A DNA stretch of 64,000 nt, taken from positions 2,542,001 to 2,606,000 of the forward strand of contig NZ_CP034593.1 of assembly GCF_003971195.1 (NCBI RefSeq), given 5' to 3'. Positions 18,231 to 28,158 of this stretch are shown piece by piece (positions within the stretch are counted from its first letter, which is position 1; each line of letters opens with the position of its first letter). The stretch is from Flaviflexus ciconiae (GTDB taxonomy: Bacteria > Actinomycetota > Actinomycetes > Actinomycetales > Actinomycetaceae). The notes below the pieces were generated by a model, which did not search any database, was not told the origin of the DNA, and saw only the letters and a program-made list of their open reading frames with translations. The position numbers and the translations under genes were made by a program.

Positions 18231-18686
18231 ATGAAAAAGATCGTGCCGATCGTGGCGGTTTCGCTGCTACTTCTCTCTGCCTGCCAGAGTTCCGATCCAA
18301 ACAATGGCTCGGGTGATCCGGCGGGGACTACGACAAACTCCTCGGGTGGAACCACGGCAACCTGGAGCTTAATCAGCGACGACGTCACGGCAGAGTCAAC
18401 CACTTTTGATATCGGCGTCATGAGGATCGAATGCGCCAGCGGAGAGACCGGTACCGTGCTCGACCCAGTTATCGACTATGAGGATGACAGGATCCTGATC
18501 GAAGCCCGCGTCGAAACATTGGCGGATGGTGCCAACAACTGCCTGGCGAATAATGTTGTTCCACTGACGATTGAGCTCAATGAGCCAATTGGGGAACGCT
18601 CTCTGGTCGATGGTGTGTGCCATGTTCCCGGTGGTGGAATAGGCGGGGACTGCGAAGGTGATGGGGTGCGCTGGCCTATTCCTTAG
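18231..18686 (+). CDS. Small secreted lipoprotein
   Basis: 151 aa. Signal peptide with lipobox LSAC (Cys18), a short Gly/Ser/Thr linker (20-45), and a domain of about 100 aa with four Cys (IECASG, NNCLAN, GVCHVP, GDCEGD) likely paired in disulfides. No family was recognised. The ribosome site is weak (CTGAAGC). It lies between the broken ALDH and the DmsA-like gene, with no obvious operon link. Confidence 0.72.
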   Translation: MKKIVPIVAVSLLLLSACQSSDPNNGSGDPAGTTTNSSGGTTATWSLISDDVTAESTTFDIGVMRIECASGETGTVLDPVIDYEDDRILIEARVETLADGANNCLANNVVPLTIELNEPIGERSLVDGVCHVPGGGIGGDCEGDGVRWPIP

Positions 18687-19158
18687 TTCTCTATTGACCG
18701 GCGTGTGCGAACCGTGCTCTCCGTGATCGGCTTGACCTGGTCAAGACGTGAGAGAAGTGGCGAACGAGACCACCGTGGGATCCAGCGCGCCGTTGGTCGA
18801 CAGAGGCTGTATCCCTGAAGTCAAGCTATCCGTGCAAATGCCTTCTTCGGCTACAGACTGCTTTGGGTGAGTGCACGTCACTTGACCGGCTAAGTCCGAT
18901 GTAAGTGAGGATGCGCAAATGCGCGGGATTTGCACGCGCTGTTTCGCAGGTGCGGACGGCCTCTCTTGAGTCATGCAAATCGGTCAACCGATCGATGCTT
19001 TGTCCGTTTAATTACGAATCATCCTTGTTCTCTATATTCGTTAAACCCGTTGGGACTTTGGTGCCGAATCGGGACTTTCTTCACCCTATTTTCTGGAAGT
19101 TGGTTCGTAGCCTGGCGTCAGCGACGTAATTAAAGCTTAGAACTCAAGAGGAAAGAGG
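18687..19158. other. Long upstream region of the DmsA-like gene
   Basis: About 470 nt with no supported gene. TTGACC near 18881 and an AT-rich stretch at 19005-19045 could be promoter elements. A short direct repeat GGGACTTT occurs near 19051 and 19071. No FNR-, Rex- or ArcA-type box was recognised. Confidence 0.3.
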
Positions 19159-21603
19159 ATGACTATGTCGATGACGGTCACGGAGGGCTTGAGCCGCCGG
19201 TCGTTTATGAAGTGGTCTGGTGTAGCTGGCGGAACCGCTGCACTCGTTGCCACTACCACTCAGCTGGGCATGCCGGGCGCGCGAAGCGAAAGCGGCGACG
19301 GTGCTGCTGATGTTGACGCGACGATCTGGTCTGCCTGCGTGGTGAACTGTGGTTCGCGATGCCCGCTGCGGTTGCAGGTAAAGGATGGCGTAGTCACCCG
19401 GGTTCTCCCCGATAACACCGGTGATGACACTCTCTGGAACCGTCAGATTCGCGCCTGCGTGCGCGGGCGCAACATGAGGGAGAGGATCTACAACCCGGAT
19501 CGCATCAAGAAGCCCCTCAAGCGAGTTGGGGCCAAGCGGTCCGATGCTGAGTTTGAAGAGATCTCGTGGGATGAGGCTTTCGACATCATCACCGAGAAGC
19601 TTGAGTACACGTACGACAAGTACGGTCCGGAATCCGTGTACAAGCAGTACGGTTCCGGTGTGTGGAACGCACATGTTGCAAACTCGGGTGGCTGGCATAG
19701 GCTCTTCAACCTGCTCGGCGGTCACCTCGGCTACTACGGCAACTACTCATACCTTCAGATCTCCCAGTGCACCCGGTACTTCTACGGTAGCCCGGACGAG
19801 CAGATTTCGAACTCGATCGAAGATGCGATCGAGAACTCAAACCTTCTCGTCCTGTGGGGCAACAACCCGCTCGAGACCCGTATGTCCGGCGGTGGCAACA
19901 CGTACACCGCCACCCTGGCCAAAAAGGCCGGTCTCAAGATCATTGTTGTGGACCCGCGCTATTCTGACTCGGCCTCGGTTCTTGCCGATGACTGGATTGC
20001 TCTTCGTCCGGGCACCGACGCTGCTCTCGTTGCGGGCATGGCGCACGTGATGATCACCGAGGACCTGCACGACCAGGAGTTCCTGGACAAGTACTGCGTG
20101 GGCTTCGATGAGGAGCACATGCCGGAGGGTGCTCCGAAGAACGCCTCCTACCGCTCCTACATTGAGGGCAAGGGCGAAGACGGTATTGAAAAGACTCCCG
20201 AGTGGGCTGCGGAGATTACCGGTGTTCCCGCGAATAAGATCCGTACTTTTGCTCGCGAGGTTGCACTGGCAAAGCCAGCCAACATTGCTCAGGGTTGGGG
20301 CCCTCAGCGTCACGCCAATGGCGAGAACAACGCGAACGCTATCTACCTGCTTGCAGCCCTTACCGGAAACGTCGGTATTCCCGGCGGCGGCACCGGTGGT
20401 CGGGAAGGTTACCTGTGGCCCTACACGCCGTGGCTGGATGATGGTGTGAACCCGGTCGAGGCTAGTATCTCCTGCTACAAGTGGACGGATGCCATTGACC
20501 GTGGTCCCGAGCTCACCGCCGTTCGGGATGGTGTGCGAGGCAAGGACAAGCTCGATGTGGGTATCAAGTTCATGCTCGTTTACGGATCGAACATGCTTGC
20601 AAGCCAGCACGGTGACATCAACCGGACACGAGAGATTCTTGATGATGATTCGAAGTGTGAGTTCATTCTTGGTATCGACAACCAGATGAATGCTTCGATG
20701 GAACTCTGCGACCTGGTTCTGCCGGATACGACCACCGCGGAGCGGTGGGATCTTGTCCCGTCCGAATACACGGGCGACATGGCTTACGAGATCATGATCC
20801 ACCAGGCCATCGAACCGCTCTACGAATCACGTTCCTCGATTGAGATCACCGCCGAGATCGCTAACCGCATGGGTGTGGGTGAGGAGTTCTCGCAGGGCAA
20901 GGAAACCACCGAGGACTGGGCCCGCGAGCTTCACGAGCAGGCCCGGGAGAACCACCCGGACATCTTCCCGACCTTCGATGAACTCAAGGAACAGGGTGTT
21001 GTCCGGTACACGAGCCCGGATGGTCCCACAGTTGCGCTCAAGTCCTTCCGTGACGATCCCGAAGCAAATCCCTTGGGTACACCTTCGGGCAAGATTGAGA
21101 TCTACTCGAGCCAGCTGGCTGACATGGCTAAGGAATGGGAGTTCCCCGACCCGATCCCCGGTGATGAAATCACGCCTATCCCCGCCTACGTGGTCACCCG
21201 CGAAGGTCCGGAAGAGGCGCGAACCAACCACAAGTACCCGCTGCAGTGCATCGGTCACCACTTCAAGGGCCGCACCCACTCCACCTATGGCAACCTCGAA
21301 GCGCTCCGCGCAGCACACCACCAGCGCGTATGGATCAACGAAGCTGACGCCAAGGAACGCGGTATCGAATCCGATGACAAGGTTGTGGTCTACAACGACC
21401 GCGGCAGGATCTCCCTGCCAGCCATGGTCACCCCGCGTATCGTCCCCGGCGCAATCTCCGTCCCGCAGGGTGCATGGATCCAGATTGACGAGAACGGAGT
21501 CGACCAGGGCGGTGCGGTCAACATGCTGACCAGCCTCCACCCGACACCGCTCGCCAAGGGCAACGGACAGCACACCAACCTCGTCCAGGTAGAAAAGGCG
21601 TAG
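19159..21603 (+). CDS. dmsA: DmsA-like molybdopterin oxidoreductase, Tat-exported catalytic subunit
   Basis: 814 aa. The twin-arginine signal SRRSFMKWS has Arg13-Arg14 and a hydrophobic stretch to about residue 36. A [4Fe-4S] motif has Cys60, 64, 68 and 100. The three molybdopterin domains follow; Ser197 in YYGNYSYLQ matches the Mo-ligand serine of DMSO reductases. The C-terminal molydop-binding domain includes HSTYGN and ISVPQGAW. It should reduce an S- or N-oxide outside the membrane. GAGGAAAGAGG precedes the ATG. No DmsB, DmsC or DmsD follows, which is unusual. Confidence 0.9.
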   Translation: MTMSMTVTEGLSRRSFMKWSGVAGGTAALVATTTQLGMPGARSESGDGAADVDATIWSACVVNCGSRCPLRLQVKDGVVTRVLPDNTGDDTLWNRQIRACVRGRNMRERIYNPDRIKKPLKRVGAKRSDAEFEEISWDEAFDIITEKLEYTYDKYGPESVYKQYGSGVWNAHVANSGGWHRLFNLLGGHLGYYGNYSYLQISQCTRYFYGSPDEQISNSIEDAIENSNLLVLWGNNPLETRMSGGGNTYTATLAKKAGLKIIVVDPRYSDSASVLADDWIALRPGTDAALVAGMAHVMITEDLHDQEFLDKYCVGFDEEHMPEGAPKNASYRSYIEGKGEDGIEKTPEWAAEITGVPANKIRTFAREVALAKPANIAQGWGPQRHANGENNANAIYLLAALTGNVGIPGGGTGGREGYLWPYTPWLDDGVNPVEASISCYKWTDAIDRGPELTAVRDGVRGKDKLDVGIKFMLVYGSNMLASQHGDINRTREILDDDSKCEFILGIDNQMNASMELCDLVLPDTTTAERWDLVPSEYTGDMAYEIMIHQAIEPLYESRSSIEITAEIANRMGVGEEFSQGKETTEDWARELHEQARENHPDIFPTFDELKEQGVVRYTSPDGPTVALKSFRDDPEANPLGTPSGKIEIYSSQLADMAKEWEFPDPIPGDEITPIPAYVVTREGPEEARTNHKYPLQCIGHHFKGRTHSTYGNLEALRAAHHQRVWINEADAKERGIESDDKVVVYNDRGRISLPAMVTPRIVPGAISVPQGAWIQIDENGVDQGGAVNMLTSLHPTPLAKGNGQHTNLVQVEKA

Positions 21604-21744
21604 GAATACTTCTCTGATCAGCCGAACCACACTGGCACACTGCGCCTCGGGCATGGGACGAACAGACTTCAAAGTCTTATGACGATAGGCAGAGCGATCA
21701 GAGAAACGGTTGAGGAATCCCAGTAAGAGAATTCTCAACCTAAG

Positions 21745-21773
21745 GAAGGTCCGGCTCCATGAGCCGGGCCTTC
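21745..21773 (+). terminator. Terminator after the DmsA-like gene
   Basis: GAAGGTCCGGCTC (21745-21757) pairs with GAGCCGGGCCTTC (21761-21773) around CAT, with one G-T pair. A T-rich stretch follows. Other inverted repeats lie at 21610-21619 / 21696-21705 (TTCTCTGATC and its complement). Confidence 0.65.
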
Positions 21774-21839
21774 TGCCGTTGTGTTGTTGCTTCCTTGCAA
21801 TCCGGCAAGTTGTGGGCAAGGAGTCAGTAAGCTTGGGAC

Positions 21840-22937
21840 ATGTGGAATGGCGAACGTGAACTGACCGAACCAGTTTCTCTTGTCGGGCCCGATGGGTTGC
21901 TTAACCCGGATGCTGTGGGTTGGTCACGTAGGCCGATTCATGACACCTCGGGCATTGGGATTGGTCATGGTGGACTACCTAGGGCGTGGGGACGCAACAA
22001 GCGCTGGGAATACTGGCTCGTGATGACTCCCACCCATCTTTTCTCGCTCACGATCAGCGACGTGGATTACGCCTCTTCCCACAGTATCTGGGTTTATGAG
22101 ATCCTCACGGGCAAGCGCCTCGATGTCGCCGCCATCGTTCCGTTTGCTCGCGGAGCGGTACTCGAACCATCTCTCGGTGATGGCGTGGCGCGCGGTGGTT
22201 CAATGAGCTTGGGTGGCAAGTTGCTGCCAACGGGACCGGGCCGGATGAGAGCATTTATTGACCCGGTGACCGAGGGAACACGGCTCCGTGCAGAAGGTCA
22301 GGCACCTCGAGTGAATCCTTCCGGTATTTCATCCGTACGGTTTGATGTGACAGCACATCGCTCTCCCGAACACGAAGCGCTTGGCGTGGTCGTGCCTTGG
22401 TCGGAGAAACGCTTCCAGTACACCGTAAAGGAAACAGCACTGCCGGCAACCGGATACCTTGAACTAGATGGTGAAGTTATTGAACTGCCAGCAGGGGAGG
22501 CCTGGGCGATCCTTGACCATGGGCGTGGCCGGTGGCCGTACAAGATGGATTGGAACTGGGGTGCTGCCAGTGGATACGGGCAATCGCCTTCAGGAACTGT
22601 CGCCGTAGGATTCCAGTCCGGGGCGAAGTGGACTGATGGCACGGGTGCTCGAGAGAATGCCATTACAGTTGACGGCAGGCTCTACCCAATTCACGAAGAC
22701 ATCACATGGGACTATGAGTTTGGGCAGTGGGATAAGCCCTGGCATCTGCATTCTGAATCAGTGGACCTCTGGCTGGAGCCGTTCTGGAACCACGATGCCA
22801 TCACCGATCTCGGAGTCATTGCCATGAAAGCGAACCAGGTGTTCGGCTACTTCAGCGGAACCGTGACAGTTGATGGACAAAAGATCACCATCGACAACAT
22901 GCTTGGCTTTGCCGAGGATGTACGTAACAAGTGGTGA
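21840..22937 (+). CDS. DUF2804 family protein
   Basis: 365 aa. Family features are HGGLPRAWGRNKRWEYW near the N-terminus, ILDHGRGRWPYKMDWNWG in the middle, and a C-terminal FGYFSGTV segment. The protein is rich in aromatics and predicted beta strands, with no signal peptide. The function of DUF2804 is unknown; a lipocalin-like/hydroxyneurosporene synthase-type fold has been suggested for related families. It stands alone between hairpins on both sides, so it is probably monocistronic. Confidence 0.8.
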   Translation: MWNGERELTEPVSLVGPDGLLNPDAVGWSRRPIHDTSGIGIGHGGLPRAWGRNKRWEYWLVMTPTHLFSLTISDVDYASSHSIWVYEILTGKRLDVAAIVPFARGAVLEPSLGDGVARGGSMSLGGKLLPTGPGRMRAFIDPVTEGTRLRAEGQAPRVNPSGISSVRFDVTAHRSPEHEALGVVVPWSEKRFQYTVKETALPATGYLELDGEVIELPAGEAWAILDHGRGRWPYKMDWNWGAASGYGQSPSGTVAVGFQSGAKWTDGTGARENAITVDGRLYPIHEDITWDYEFGQWDKPWHLHSESVDLWLEPFWNHDAITDLGVIAMKANQVFGYFSGTVTVDGQKITIDNMLGFAEDVRNKW

Positions 22938-22951
22938 TTGCCCAACTGTAC

Positions 22952-23034
22952 AAGGGCGGTCTCTTGATGGGGTCGCCCTTCTACTGGAGTGGCGTAGCTG
23001 TCGGTAATGCCGACTGAAGTCGTATCAGTCGGCA
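22952..23034 (+). terminator. Two hairpins after the DUF2804 gene
   Basis: AAGGGCG (22952-22958) pairs with CGCCCTT (22974-22980), followed by CTAC. TGCCGACTGA (23008-23017) pairs perfectly with TCAGTCGGCA (23025-23034) around AGTCGTA. The remainder of the 409-nt gap to the PiT gene shows no gene. Confidence 0.6.
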
Positions 23035-23346
23035 ACGGGGGAAAGCTGACCCGTTACCTTGTTGACAGGTTCTGATTGGAGGGTGTTGATTGACCCCGGA
23101 CAAAGGTCGGGAATGAATGCTTCTCAGTGAGCAAAGCAGGCACGTTGCAGGCGAATATTGGTGCTGTGACGTCGATGACTTGGCAAGGGAAAGTCCAGCG
23201 CCTTAATCGGCTCTGTAGATGTGTATGTTACGTGAACAACATATGACCAAAGGGCAACAAACGAGTGTCTTGTCATGCCATAATTTTCATGGCCTAACAG
23301 GCCTGATGTGATGTCGGGCCGACCTTTTAATCGAAATTGGAGTGGC

Positions 23347-24966
23347 ATGGAGAGTCGGGCGCCAAAGCCGAATTCCGCTGAATTGTTGGCCTTCAAGGAT
23401 GCAACAGGGAGAAACACGGGCTGGAATATCGCCTTCGGTCTTCTCATGGCGATGTCCTTCTTCCTGTTTGCCAGGTGGGGACTCGACTACATTGGCTCGG
23501 ACGCCAACATCCCGATCTTCTTCCTGGCCACGATCTTTGGTCTGTTCATGGCCTTCAACATTGGTGGCAACGATGTCGCCAACTCGTTTGGAACATCGGT
23601 GGGTGCTGGCACTCTCACGATCAAACAGGCGCTATTAATTGCGGCGGTCTTTGAGGTTAGTGGTGCAGTCATTGCCGGCGGTGAAGTGACCGATACCGTT
23701 CGCTCCGGCATCGTCGATCTCGATGCCATCAACCTGGAGTCGAACGACTTTATGCTCATCATGATGAGCTCGTTACTGGCTGCAGCGCTGTGGCTACTAT
23801 TCGCCTCGAGAATGGGCTACCCCGTTTCCACAACGCACTCCATTGTTGGTGGCATTGTTGGCGCATCCCTCATGATCGGATTCGTGACCGAGCAGAGTAA
23901 TCCGCTTGCCATGGTGCAGTGGGGAGAGATCGGTCAGATCGCTATCTCCTGGGTCCTCTCACCGCTTCTTGGTGGTATCGTCGCCTACCTCATGTACCGC
24001 TGGATTAAGACGAACATTCTCCAGTTCAACGACCGGGCCGATGCTGCCTTGGAGGCTTTGGCTGATGAACGGAAGAAGGCCACGGTTAAGCACAAGAAGG
24101 CCTTTGAAACTCTCTCGGAACTCCAGCAGGTTGCCTACACTGGGGCGCTCGACCGCGATGAGAAGCGAATCAAGTCGGGCAACTTCGAGATCGATGAGCT
24201 CGAATCCGACTATTACAAGGAACTTAAGAGACTTGATAAGAAGGCCGACGATGTGGGTGCCTTCAGGGCTCTTGAGAAGTGGATTCCTGTCCTTGCTTCC
24301 TTCGGAGCTCTTGTTATTGCGTCCATGCTTCTCTTCAAGGGACTGTCGAACTTGGACCTTGATCTGAGCACCGAAGGCAAAATTGTTATGTTGGCGATGA
24401 TCAGTGCAGTGGTTTGGATGGCGACCTCGATCCTCGTACGTTTGCTCAAGCGCAAGTCACTTCAGCGCTCTACGTTCCTCATTTTCTCGTGGATGCAGGT
24501 ATTTACTGCATCAGCATTCGCCTTCTCTCATGGCTCTAACGACATTGCTAACGCGATTGGCCCCTTCGTGGCCATCCTCGACGTGCTCCGCACCGGGAGC
24601 TTAGAGTCCATGGCACCCGTTCCTACCGCCGCCATGGTCGCCTTCGGTATTGCTTTGGTTGCGGGCCTCTGGTTCACGGGACGCAACGTTATCCGTACCG
24701 TGGGTACGAGCCTGACGAAGATGCACCCATCATCCGGGTTCGCAGCCGAGCTCGCCGCCGCGATGGTCGTCATGGGAGCTTCCGTGCTTGGCCTTCCTGT
24801 ATCCTCCACCCATATTCTTATTGGCGCGGTCCTTGGTATTGGTGTTGCCAACAGGGCTGCGAACTGGAAGCTCATGAAGAATATTGGTATCACCTGGGTT
24901 GTCACCCTTCCGATCGTCTCAGCACTTTCTGCACTCACTGTCCTTGGGCTCAGACTCTTTCTCTAG
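23347..24966 (+). CDS. PiT-family inorganic phosphate transporter
   Basis: 539 aa. Both inverted PHO4 halves are present: [16 protein letters not shown] and [11 protein letters not shown] in the first, [13 protein letters not shown] and [10 protein letters not shown] in the second. A cytoplasmic, highly charged loop of about 110 residues (near 230-340) separates them. It imports phosphate (as metal phosphate) with H+ or Na+. ATG 23347 follows TTGGAG; the longer form from 23308 adds 13 residues without support. No PhoU or Pit-accessory gene is adjacent. Confidence 0.92.
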   Translation: MESRAPKPNSAELLAFKDATGRNTGWNIAFGLLMAMSFFLFARWGLDYIGSDANIPIFFLATIFGLFMAFNIGGNDVANSFGTSVGAGTLTIKQALLIAAVFEVSGAVIAGGEVTDTVRSGIVDLDAINLESNDFMLIMMSSLLAAALWLLFASRMGYPVSTTHSIVGGIVGASLMIGFVTEQSNPLAMVQWGEIGQIAISWVLSPLLGGIVAYLMYRWIKTNILQFNDRADAALEALADERKKATVKHKKAFETLSELQQVAYTGALDRDEKRIKSGNFEIDELESDYYKELKRLDKKADDVGAFRALEKWIPVLASFGALVIASMLLFKGLSNLDLDLSTEGKIVMLAMISAVVWMATSILVRLLKRKSLQRSTFLIFSWMQVFTASAFAFSHGSNDIANAIGPFVAILDVLRTGSLESMAPVPTAAMVAFGIALVAGLWFTGRNVIRTVGTSLTKMHPSSGFAAELAAAMVVMGASVLGLPVSSTHILIGAVLGIGVANRAANWKLMKNIGITWVVTLPIVSALSALTVLGLRLFL

Positions 24967-24975
24967 CGAGGCGCG

Positions 24976-25006
24976 CCTCTGGAATGGAGAGCATTTCTCT
25001 TAGAGG
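24976..25006 (+). terminator. Hairpin after the PiT gene
   Basis: CCTCT...AGAGG (24976-24980, 25002-25006) with an inner GAGA/TCTC pairing around CATT. The following stretch to 25400 (about 400 nt) shows no gene. Confidence 0.45.
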
Positions 25007-25413
25007 AAGACATCTGTTCTTCGTAAGCATCCTCAGTGTCCGTCTGCAAGCCCGGCGGATTGGTAAGTGATCGAGAGGCAAGGCGATGGCGCGTAGGCTA
25101 AGGGCATTGGAGCCCTTGGCGGTAATTGCGCGGGTGATTCTTGCACGTCTGGGTTAAGGATTATTCCGGCGTGAGTACCGTGACCGAGTGCATTGAAGAG
25201 TTTGCATCGGCATCGTTTCGGTGATTTCACGTGTTTCCTCCCGTGCCCTCCCACGCATTAAGATCGAGGTTATTGCTACGCATAACCCGACTTGGCTCAA
25301 TTTGGAGTGGTGTGGGTCACTGCGAGCCTGTGACCTGTGGTGATGCGGGTTGGGAGACGGGTTTTTGGACACTAAATCGGACTGGTTTTGGGGTGTGTTT
25401 ATGATGAGTGTTT

Positions 25414-25574
25414 GTGAGCCTTTTCATTCGGACGGTGAAGACCGCGTCGGGAGCTACTGCGGTGCAGATTGTCTACTCCCACCGCCAGGGTCACCGGGAG
25501 CTCAAACAGGTTGGCTCAGCCCACACCGATGAGGAGCTAGCACTGCTGAAAGCCAAGGCTCGACTAGAGGGGAG
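25414..25574 (+). pseudogene. N-terminal fragment of an IS1634-type (IS4 group) transposase
   Basis: The frame starting GTG 25414 encodes SLFIRTVKTASGATAV, SHRQGHRELKQVGSAHT and DEELALLKAKAR, matching the start of IS1634-family transposases common in Actinobacteria. It is cut at 25574 by the inverted repeat of the next IS3-family element. Only about 55 residues remain. Confidence 0.7.
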
Positions 25575-25613
25575 TGCTGAAGGTTTAGGTGACATCTGAT
25601 CTGGCTAGCCGGT

Positions 25614-25946
25614 GTGCTGGTCTGGAAGGATGACAGTTATGCCAAGACCGTTTCCCAAGAGTTCCGCGACGACGTCGTACGCGTTGCCAATAGCCGCGGC
25701 CCGGGAGTGACACGCGACCAGATTGCCAAAGATTTCGGCATTCACGTAGGCACCTTGGATAAATGGATGCGCCAAGCAAAGATCGATGAAGGCGCTCAAC
25801 TGGGACCGACACGTGCCGATAGTGATGAGCTGCGCGAGCTGCGTAAACGTAACCGGCTACTTGAGCAGGAAGTGGAAGTGCTGCTGCGAGCAACCGCGTA
25901 TTTATCGCAGGCACATCTGCCGGGAAAAGGCTCTACCCGCTCGTGA
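25614..25946 (+). CDS. IS3-family transposase orfA, N-terminal frame lesion
   Basis: From about 25655 the frame encodes EFRDDVVRVA, DQIAKDFGIHVGTLDKWMRQ (helix-turn-helix) and the leucine-zipper-like RELRKRNRLLEQEVEVL. The expected N-terminus MPRPFPK starts at the ATG at 25639 but in another frame: AAGAG near 25659 is one G short. As read, the in-frame start would be GTG 25614. GGGAAAAGG near 25920 is a plausible -1 slippage site for making the orfAB fusion. Confidence 0.82.
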   Translation: MLVWKDDSYAKTVSQEFRDDVVRVANSRGPGVTRDQIAKDFGIHVGTLDKWMRQAKIDEGAQLGPTRADSDELRELRKRNRLLEQEVEVLLRATAYLSQAHLPGKGSTRS

Positions 25947-26830
25947 GCGAGCTCGCCGAGGACGGGATCCCCGTTACGGTCACGTGCCGGGTCTTCAAGC
26001 TTGCCCGTCAGCCCTACTACCGGTGGCTGGCCAATCCAATCACCGATACCGAGCTCGTGGAAGCCTACCGTGCCAACATTCTATTCGATGCCTACCGGGC
26101 TGATCTTGGGTTCGGGCATCGTCTGTTAGCCGATGTGGCACGCGAAGCAGGTCAAGACATAAGTGATCGCACCGCATGGAAAATTGCTTCCGATAACGGC
26201 TGGTGGTCAGTGTTTGGCAAAAAGCGGGCCAAGAACGCGAAGTTGCCCGGACCTGCGGTCCATGACGACCTGTGCGCCCGGATCGATGAACACGGCCGGG
26301 TCCGGCATGAATTCACTGCTGATGGGCCCAATCGGCTGTGGCTGACCGATATTACTGAGCACTGGACCGATGAAGGCCGGCTCTACCTGTGCGCGGTCAA
26401 GGATGCTTTCTCTGGCAAGATCGTCGGCTATTCCATGGACTCTCGTATGACATCTGATCTTGCCGTGGCCGCACTGGAAAACGCAGTAAGCATGCGCGGA
26501 CCAGTTGCCGGTTGTGTCGTCCACAGCGACAGAGACTCGCAGTTCCGTAGCCGAGATTTCTTGGCCGTGCTGAATCGCCACGGACTGGTCGGGTCAATGG
26601 GCCGGGTCGGGGCTGCTGGCGATAATGCAGCCATGGAGAGCTTCTTCGCTCTGCTACAGAACAACGTTCTTGATCGTCGGCGCTGGGCCACTCGTGACCA
26701 GCTGCGCGGTGCGATCATGGCCTGGATCGAAGGGACCTATCATCGTCGGCGCCGACAAGCAGGCTTGGGACGTTTGACTCCGATCGAATTCGAAACCATG
26801 ATGAACACACCCGCCGCAACAGCGGCATGA
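25943..26830 (+). CDS. IS3-family transposase orfB (DDE integrase core)
   Basis: 295 aa with an HTH_21 region (GFGHRLLADVAREAG) and rve core. The catalytic triad is visible: Asp in LWLTDITEHW, Asp in VVHSDRDSQF, Glu in AAMESFFALLQ. It overlaps orfA by 4 nt (GTGA), and the upstream -1 frame stays open through AGKRLYPLVSELA, as expected for a programmed frameshift. Intact, so possibly active if orfA is. Confidence 0.93.
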   Translation: MSELAEDGIPVTVTCRVFKLARQPYYRWLANPITDTELVEAYRANILFDAYRADLGFGHRLLADVAREAGQDISDRTAWKIASDNGWWSVFGKKRAKNAKLPGPAVHDDLCARIDEHGRVRHEFTADGPNRLWLTDITEHWTDEGRLYLCAVKDAFSGKIVGYSMDSRMTSDLAVAALENAVSMRGPVAGCVVHSDRDSQFRSRDFLAVLNRHGLVGSMGRVGAAGDNAAMESFFALLQNNVLDRRRWATRDQLRGAIMAWIEGTYHRRRRQAGLGRLTPIEFETMMNTPAATAA

Positions 26831-26858
26831 AAACAAGCTGTCACCTAAACCTTCAGCA

Positions 26859-27041
26859 GCCCCAGTCTTCGGGGCCGCCCCACAGCAAGCCGGCTTCCCA
26901 CACGTTGGGGATGATCGGGTTCGTATCCCAGGGGCCCGCTTCAAGAATTGTTACCTTTTTGCCAGCATCGATAAGTCGGCGTGCAAGGACACAGCCAGCG
27001 GAACCTGCTCCCACAATGAGGTAATCGGGATTCTTAGACAT
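26859..27041 (-). pseudogene. N-terminal fragment of a GMC-family FAD oxidoreductase
   Basis: From ATG 27041 the minus strand reads [19 protein letters not shown], the dinucleotide-binding GxGxxG of choline dehydrogenase/alcohol oxidase-type GMC proteins, then [12 protein letters not shown]. It stops at the IS inverted repeat after about 60 residues of an expected 500 or more. GGAAAGG precedes the ATG. Confidence 0.8.
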
Positions 27042-27150
27042 TGCTTACCTTTCCGTCGCGAGCGCCAGTGCTTCAAGGACTTGAGGTAAGTATGGTCATG
27101 TTGCCTGCGCCACTTCTTGACTGCGGGCGCAGAGCACATGACTTTGGGTG

Positions 27151-28076
27151 CTAAGCGGCCTTCAGTGCCCGGGTGCGAGCTTCGCGCGGCGCCCTGCCGT
27201 ACTCGGCTTTGAAGGTACGGGAGAAGTGGGCGGCGTCAGTGAAACCCCATGCAGCGCCGATGCCGGAGATAGGAGTATCGGCGAGTGCTGGGTTAGTCAG
27301 GTCGAGATAGCACTTCTCAAGGCGCCGAGACCGGATGTAAGTAGAGACAGTCGTGCCCTGTCGTGCGAACAGGGAATGCAGGTGCCGTGTAGAGATATGA
27401 ACGGCGGCAGCCACAGTGGCGGCCCAAGCTCCGGGTCCGCCAGATTGTCATCCACATAGTCTTGGATCTTGCGTAACAGGTCCCAGTGGGGCGGGGCTTG
27501 AGCTGTCTTCACCACGTCGAGCTGATTACTGATGAGTGACTCGAGCAGTTCGAGAGCGTTCTTCGCAAGCATCGCCCCAGCCGGGCCTTTGAGATGCTCC
27601 ATGTTTGTGGCGATCGACATGAAGAAGGGCGAGACCACGCGGCCAAGACCATCATCGGCACCGATGCGTGTTGCGACGGCGCTAGCCACAAGCTCTGTGG
27701 GGATCCGTAGTCTGTCGTGAGGGATCTGGATAACCATGAGAACAAACGGAGAGTCAAAGGAGAGGACGTACGGCTTTGAGGTGTCGTAGATGACCAGGTC
27801 GCCGGGGGTGAGGTAAACTTCGCTGCCCTCCTGCTCCATGAATGAATGGCCTTCGAGCTGCAGAGAGATCTTAAAAAAGGAGCGTGGTGAATCTTCGATC
27901 AGCTGCTCAGTGCGCCGAACTACGTGGCGATCAGCGCGGATAGAGACAAATGCGGTCGCATGCTGATCGATCATGCGGTGCTCACGCATTTCGGCATGAA
28001 AATCTGACACGTCGGTGGTGACGTCCAGCGGTACGAAAGATTCATTGATCGCTATTCGAAATTCACTCAGGTCCAC
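27151..28076 (-). pseudogene. AraC-family transcriptional regulator, one frameshift
   Basis: The N-terminal 220 residues form an AraC_binding_2-type domain (ISLQLEGHSF, LTPGDLVIYDTSKPY). The C-terminal HTH (HISTRHLHSLFARQG, GFTDAAHFSRTFKAEYGRAPRE) is in another frame. The break lies at CCC 27423-27425, where one more C would restore a single frame of about 308 residues. It is codirectional with the amine-oxidase fragment before it and the GMC fragment after it, so it probably once regulated an amine or alcohol catabolic operon. Confidence 0.85.
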
Positions 28077-28158
28077 CGCTCCACCCCCTTTGGTATGCGG
28101 TACTGCTAACGAAGATACCGCGCAGTGGTGCTACGTGGGGGTGGGGCGGGGCGGGCTA

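Larger units (their letters stand above)
25575..26858 (+). mobile_element. IS3-family insertion sequence, about 1.28 kb
   Basis: Perfect 20-bp terminal inverted repeats, TGCTGAAGGTTTAGGTGACA at 25575-25594 and its complement at 26839-26858, bound overlapping orfA and orfB. No 3-4 bp duplication is seen at the ends (GAG left, GCC right), and the flanks are fragments of two different genes. A truncated second copy with the same repeat is at 47511-47829 in the opposite orientation. Confidence 0.93.

Noticed and set aside
19837..21819. Two long minus-strand ORFs (about 320-330 codons each) opposite the DmsA-like gene
   Set aside because: They mirror the strong codon bias of the plus-strand gene, have no ribosome sites or recognisable motifs, and the plus-strand product is a clear molybdoenzyme.
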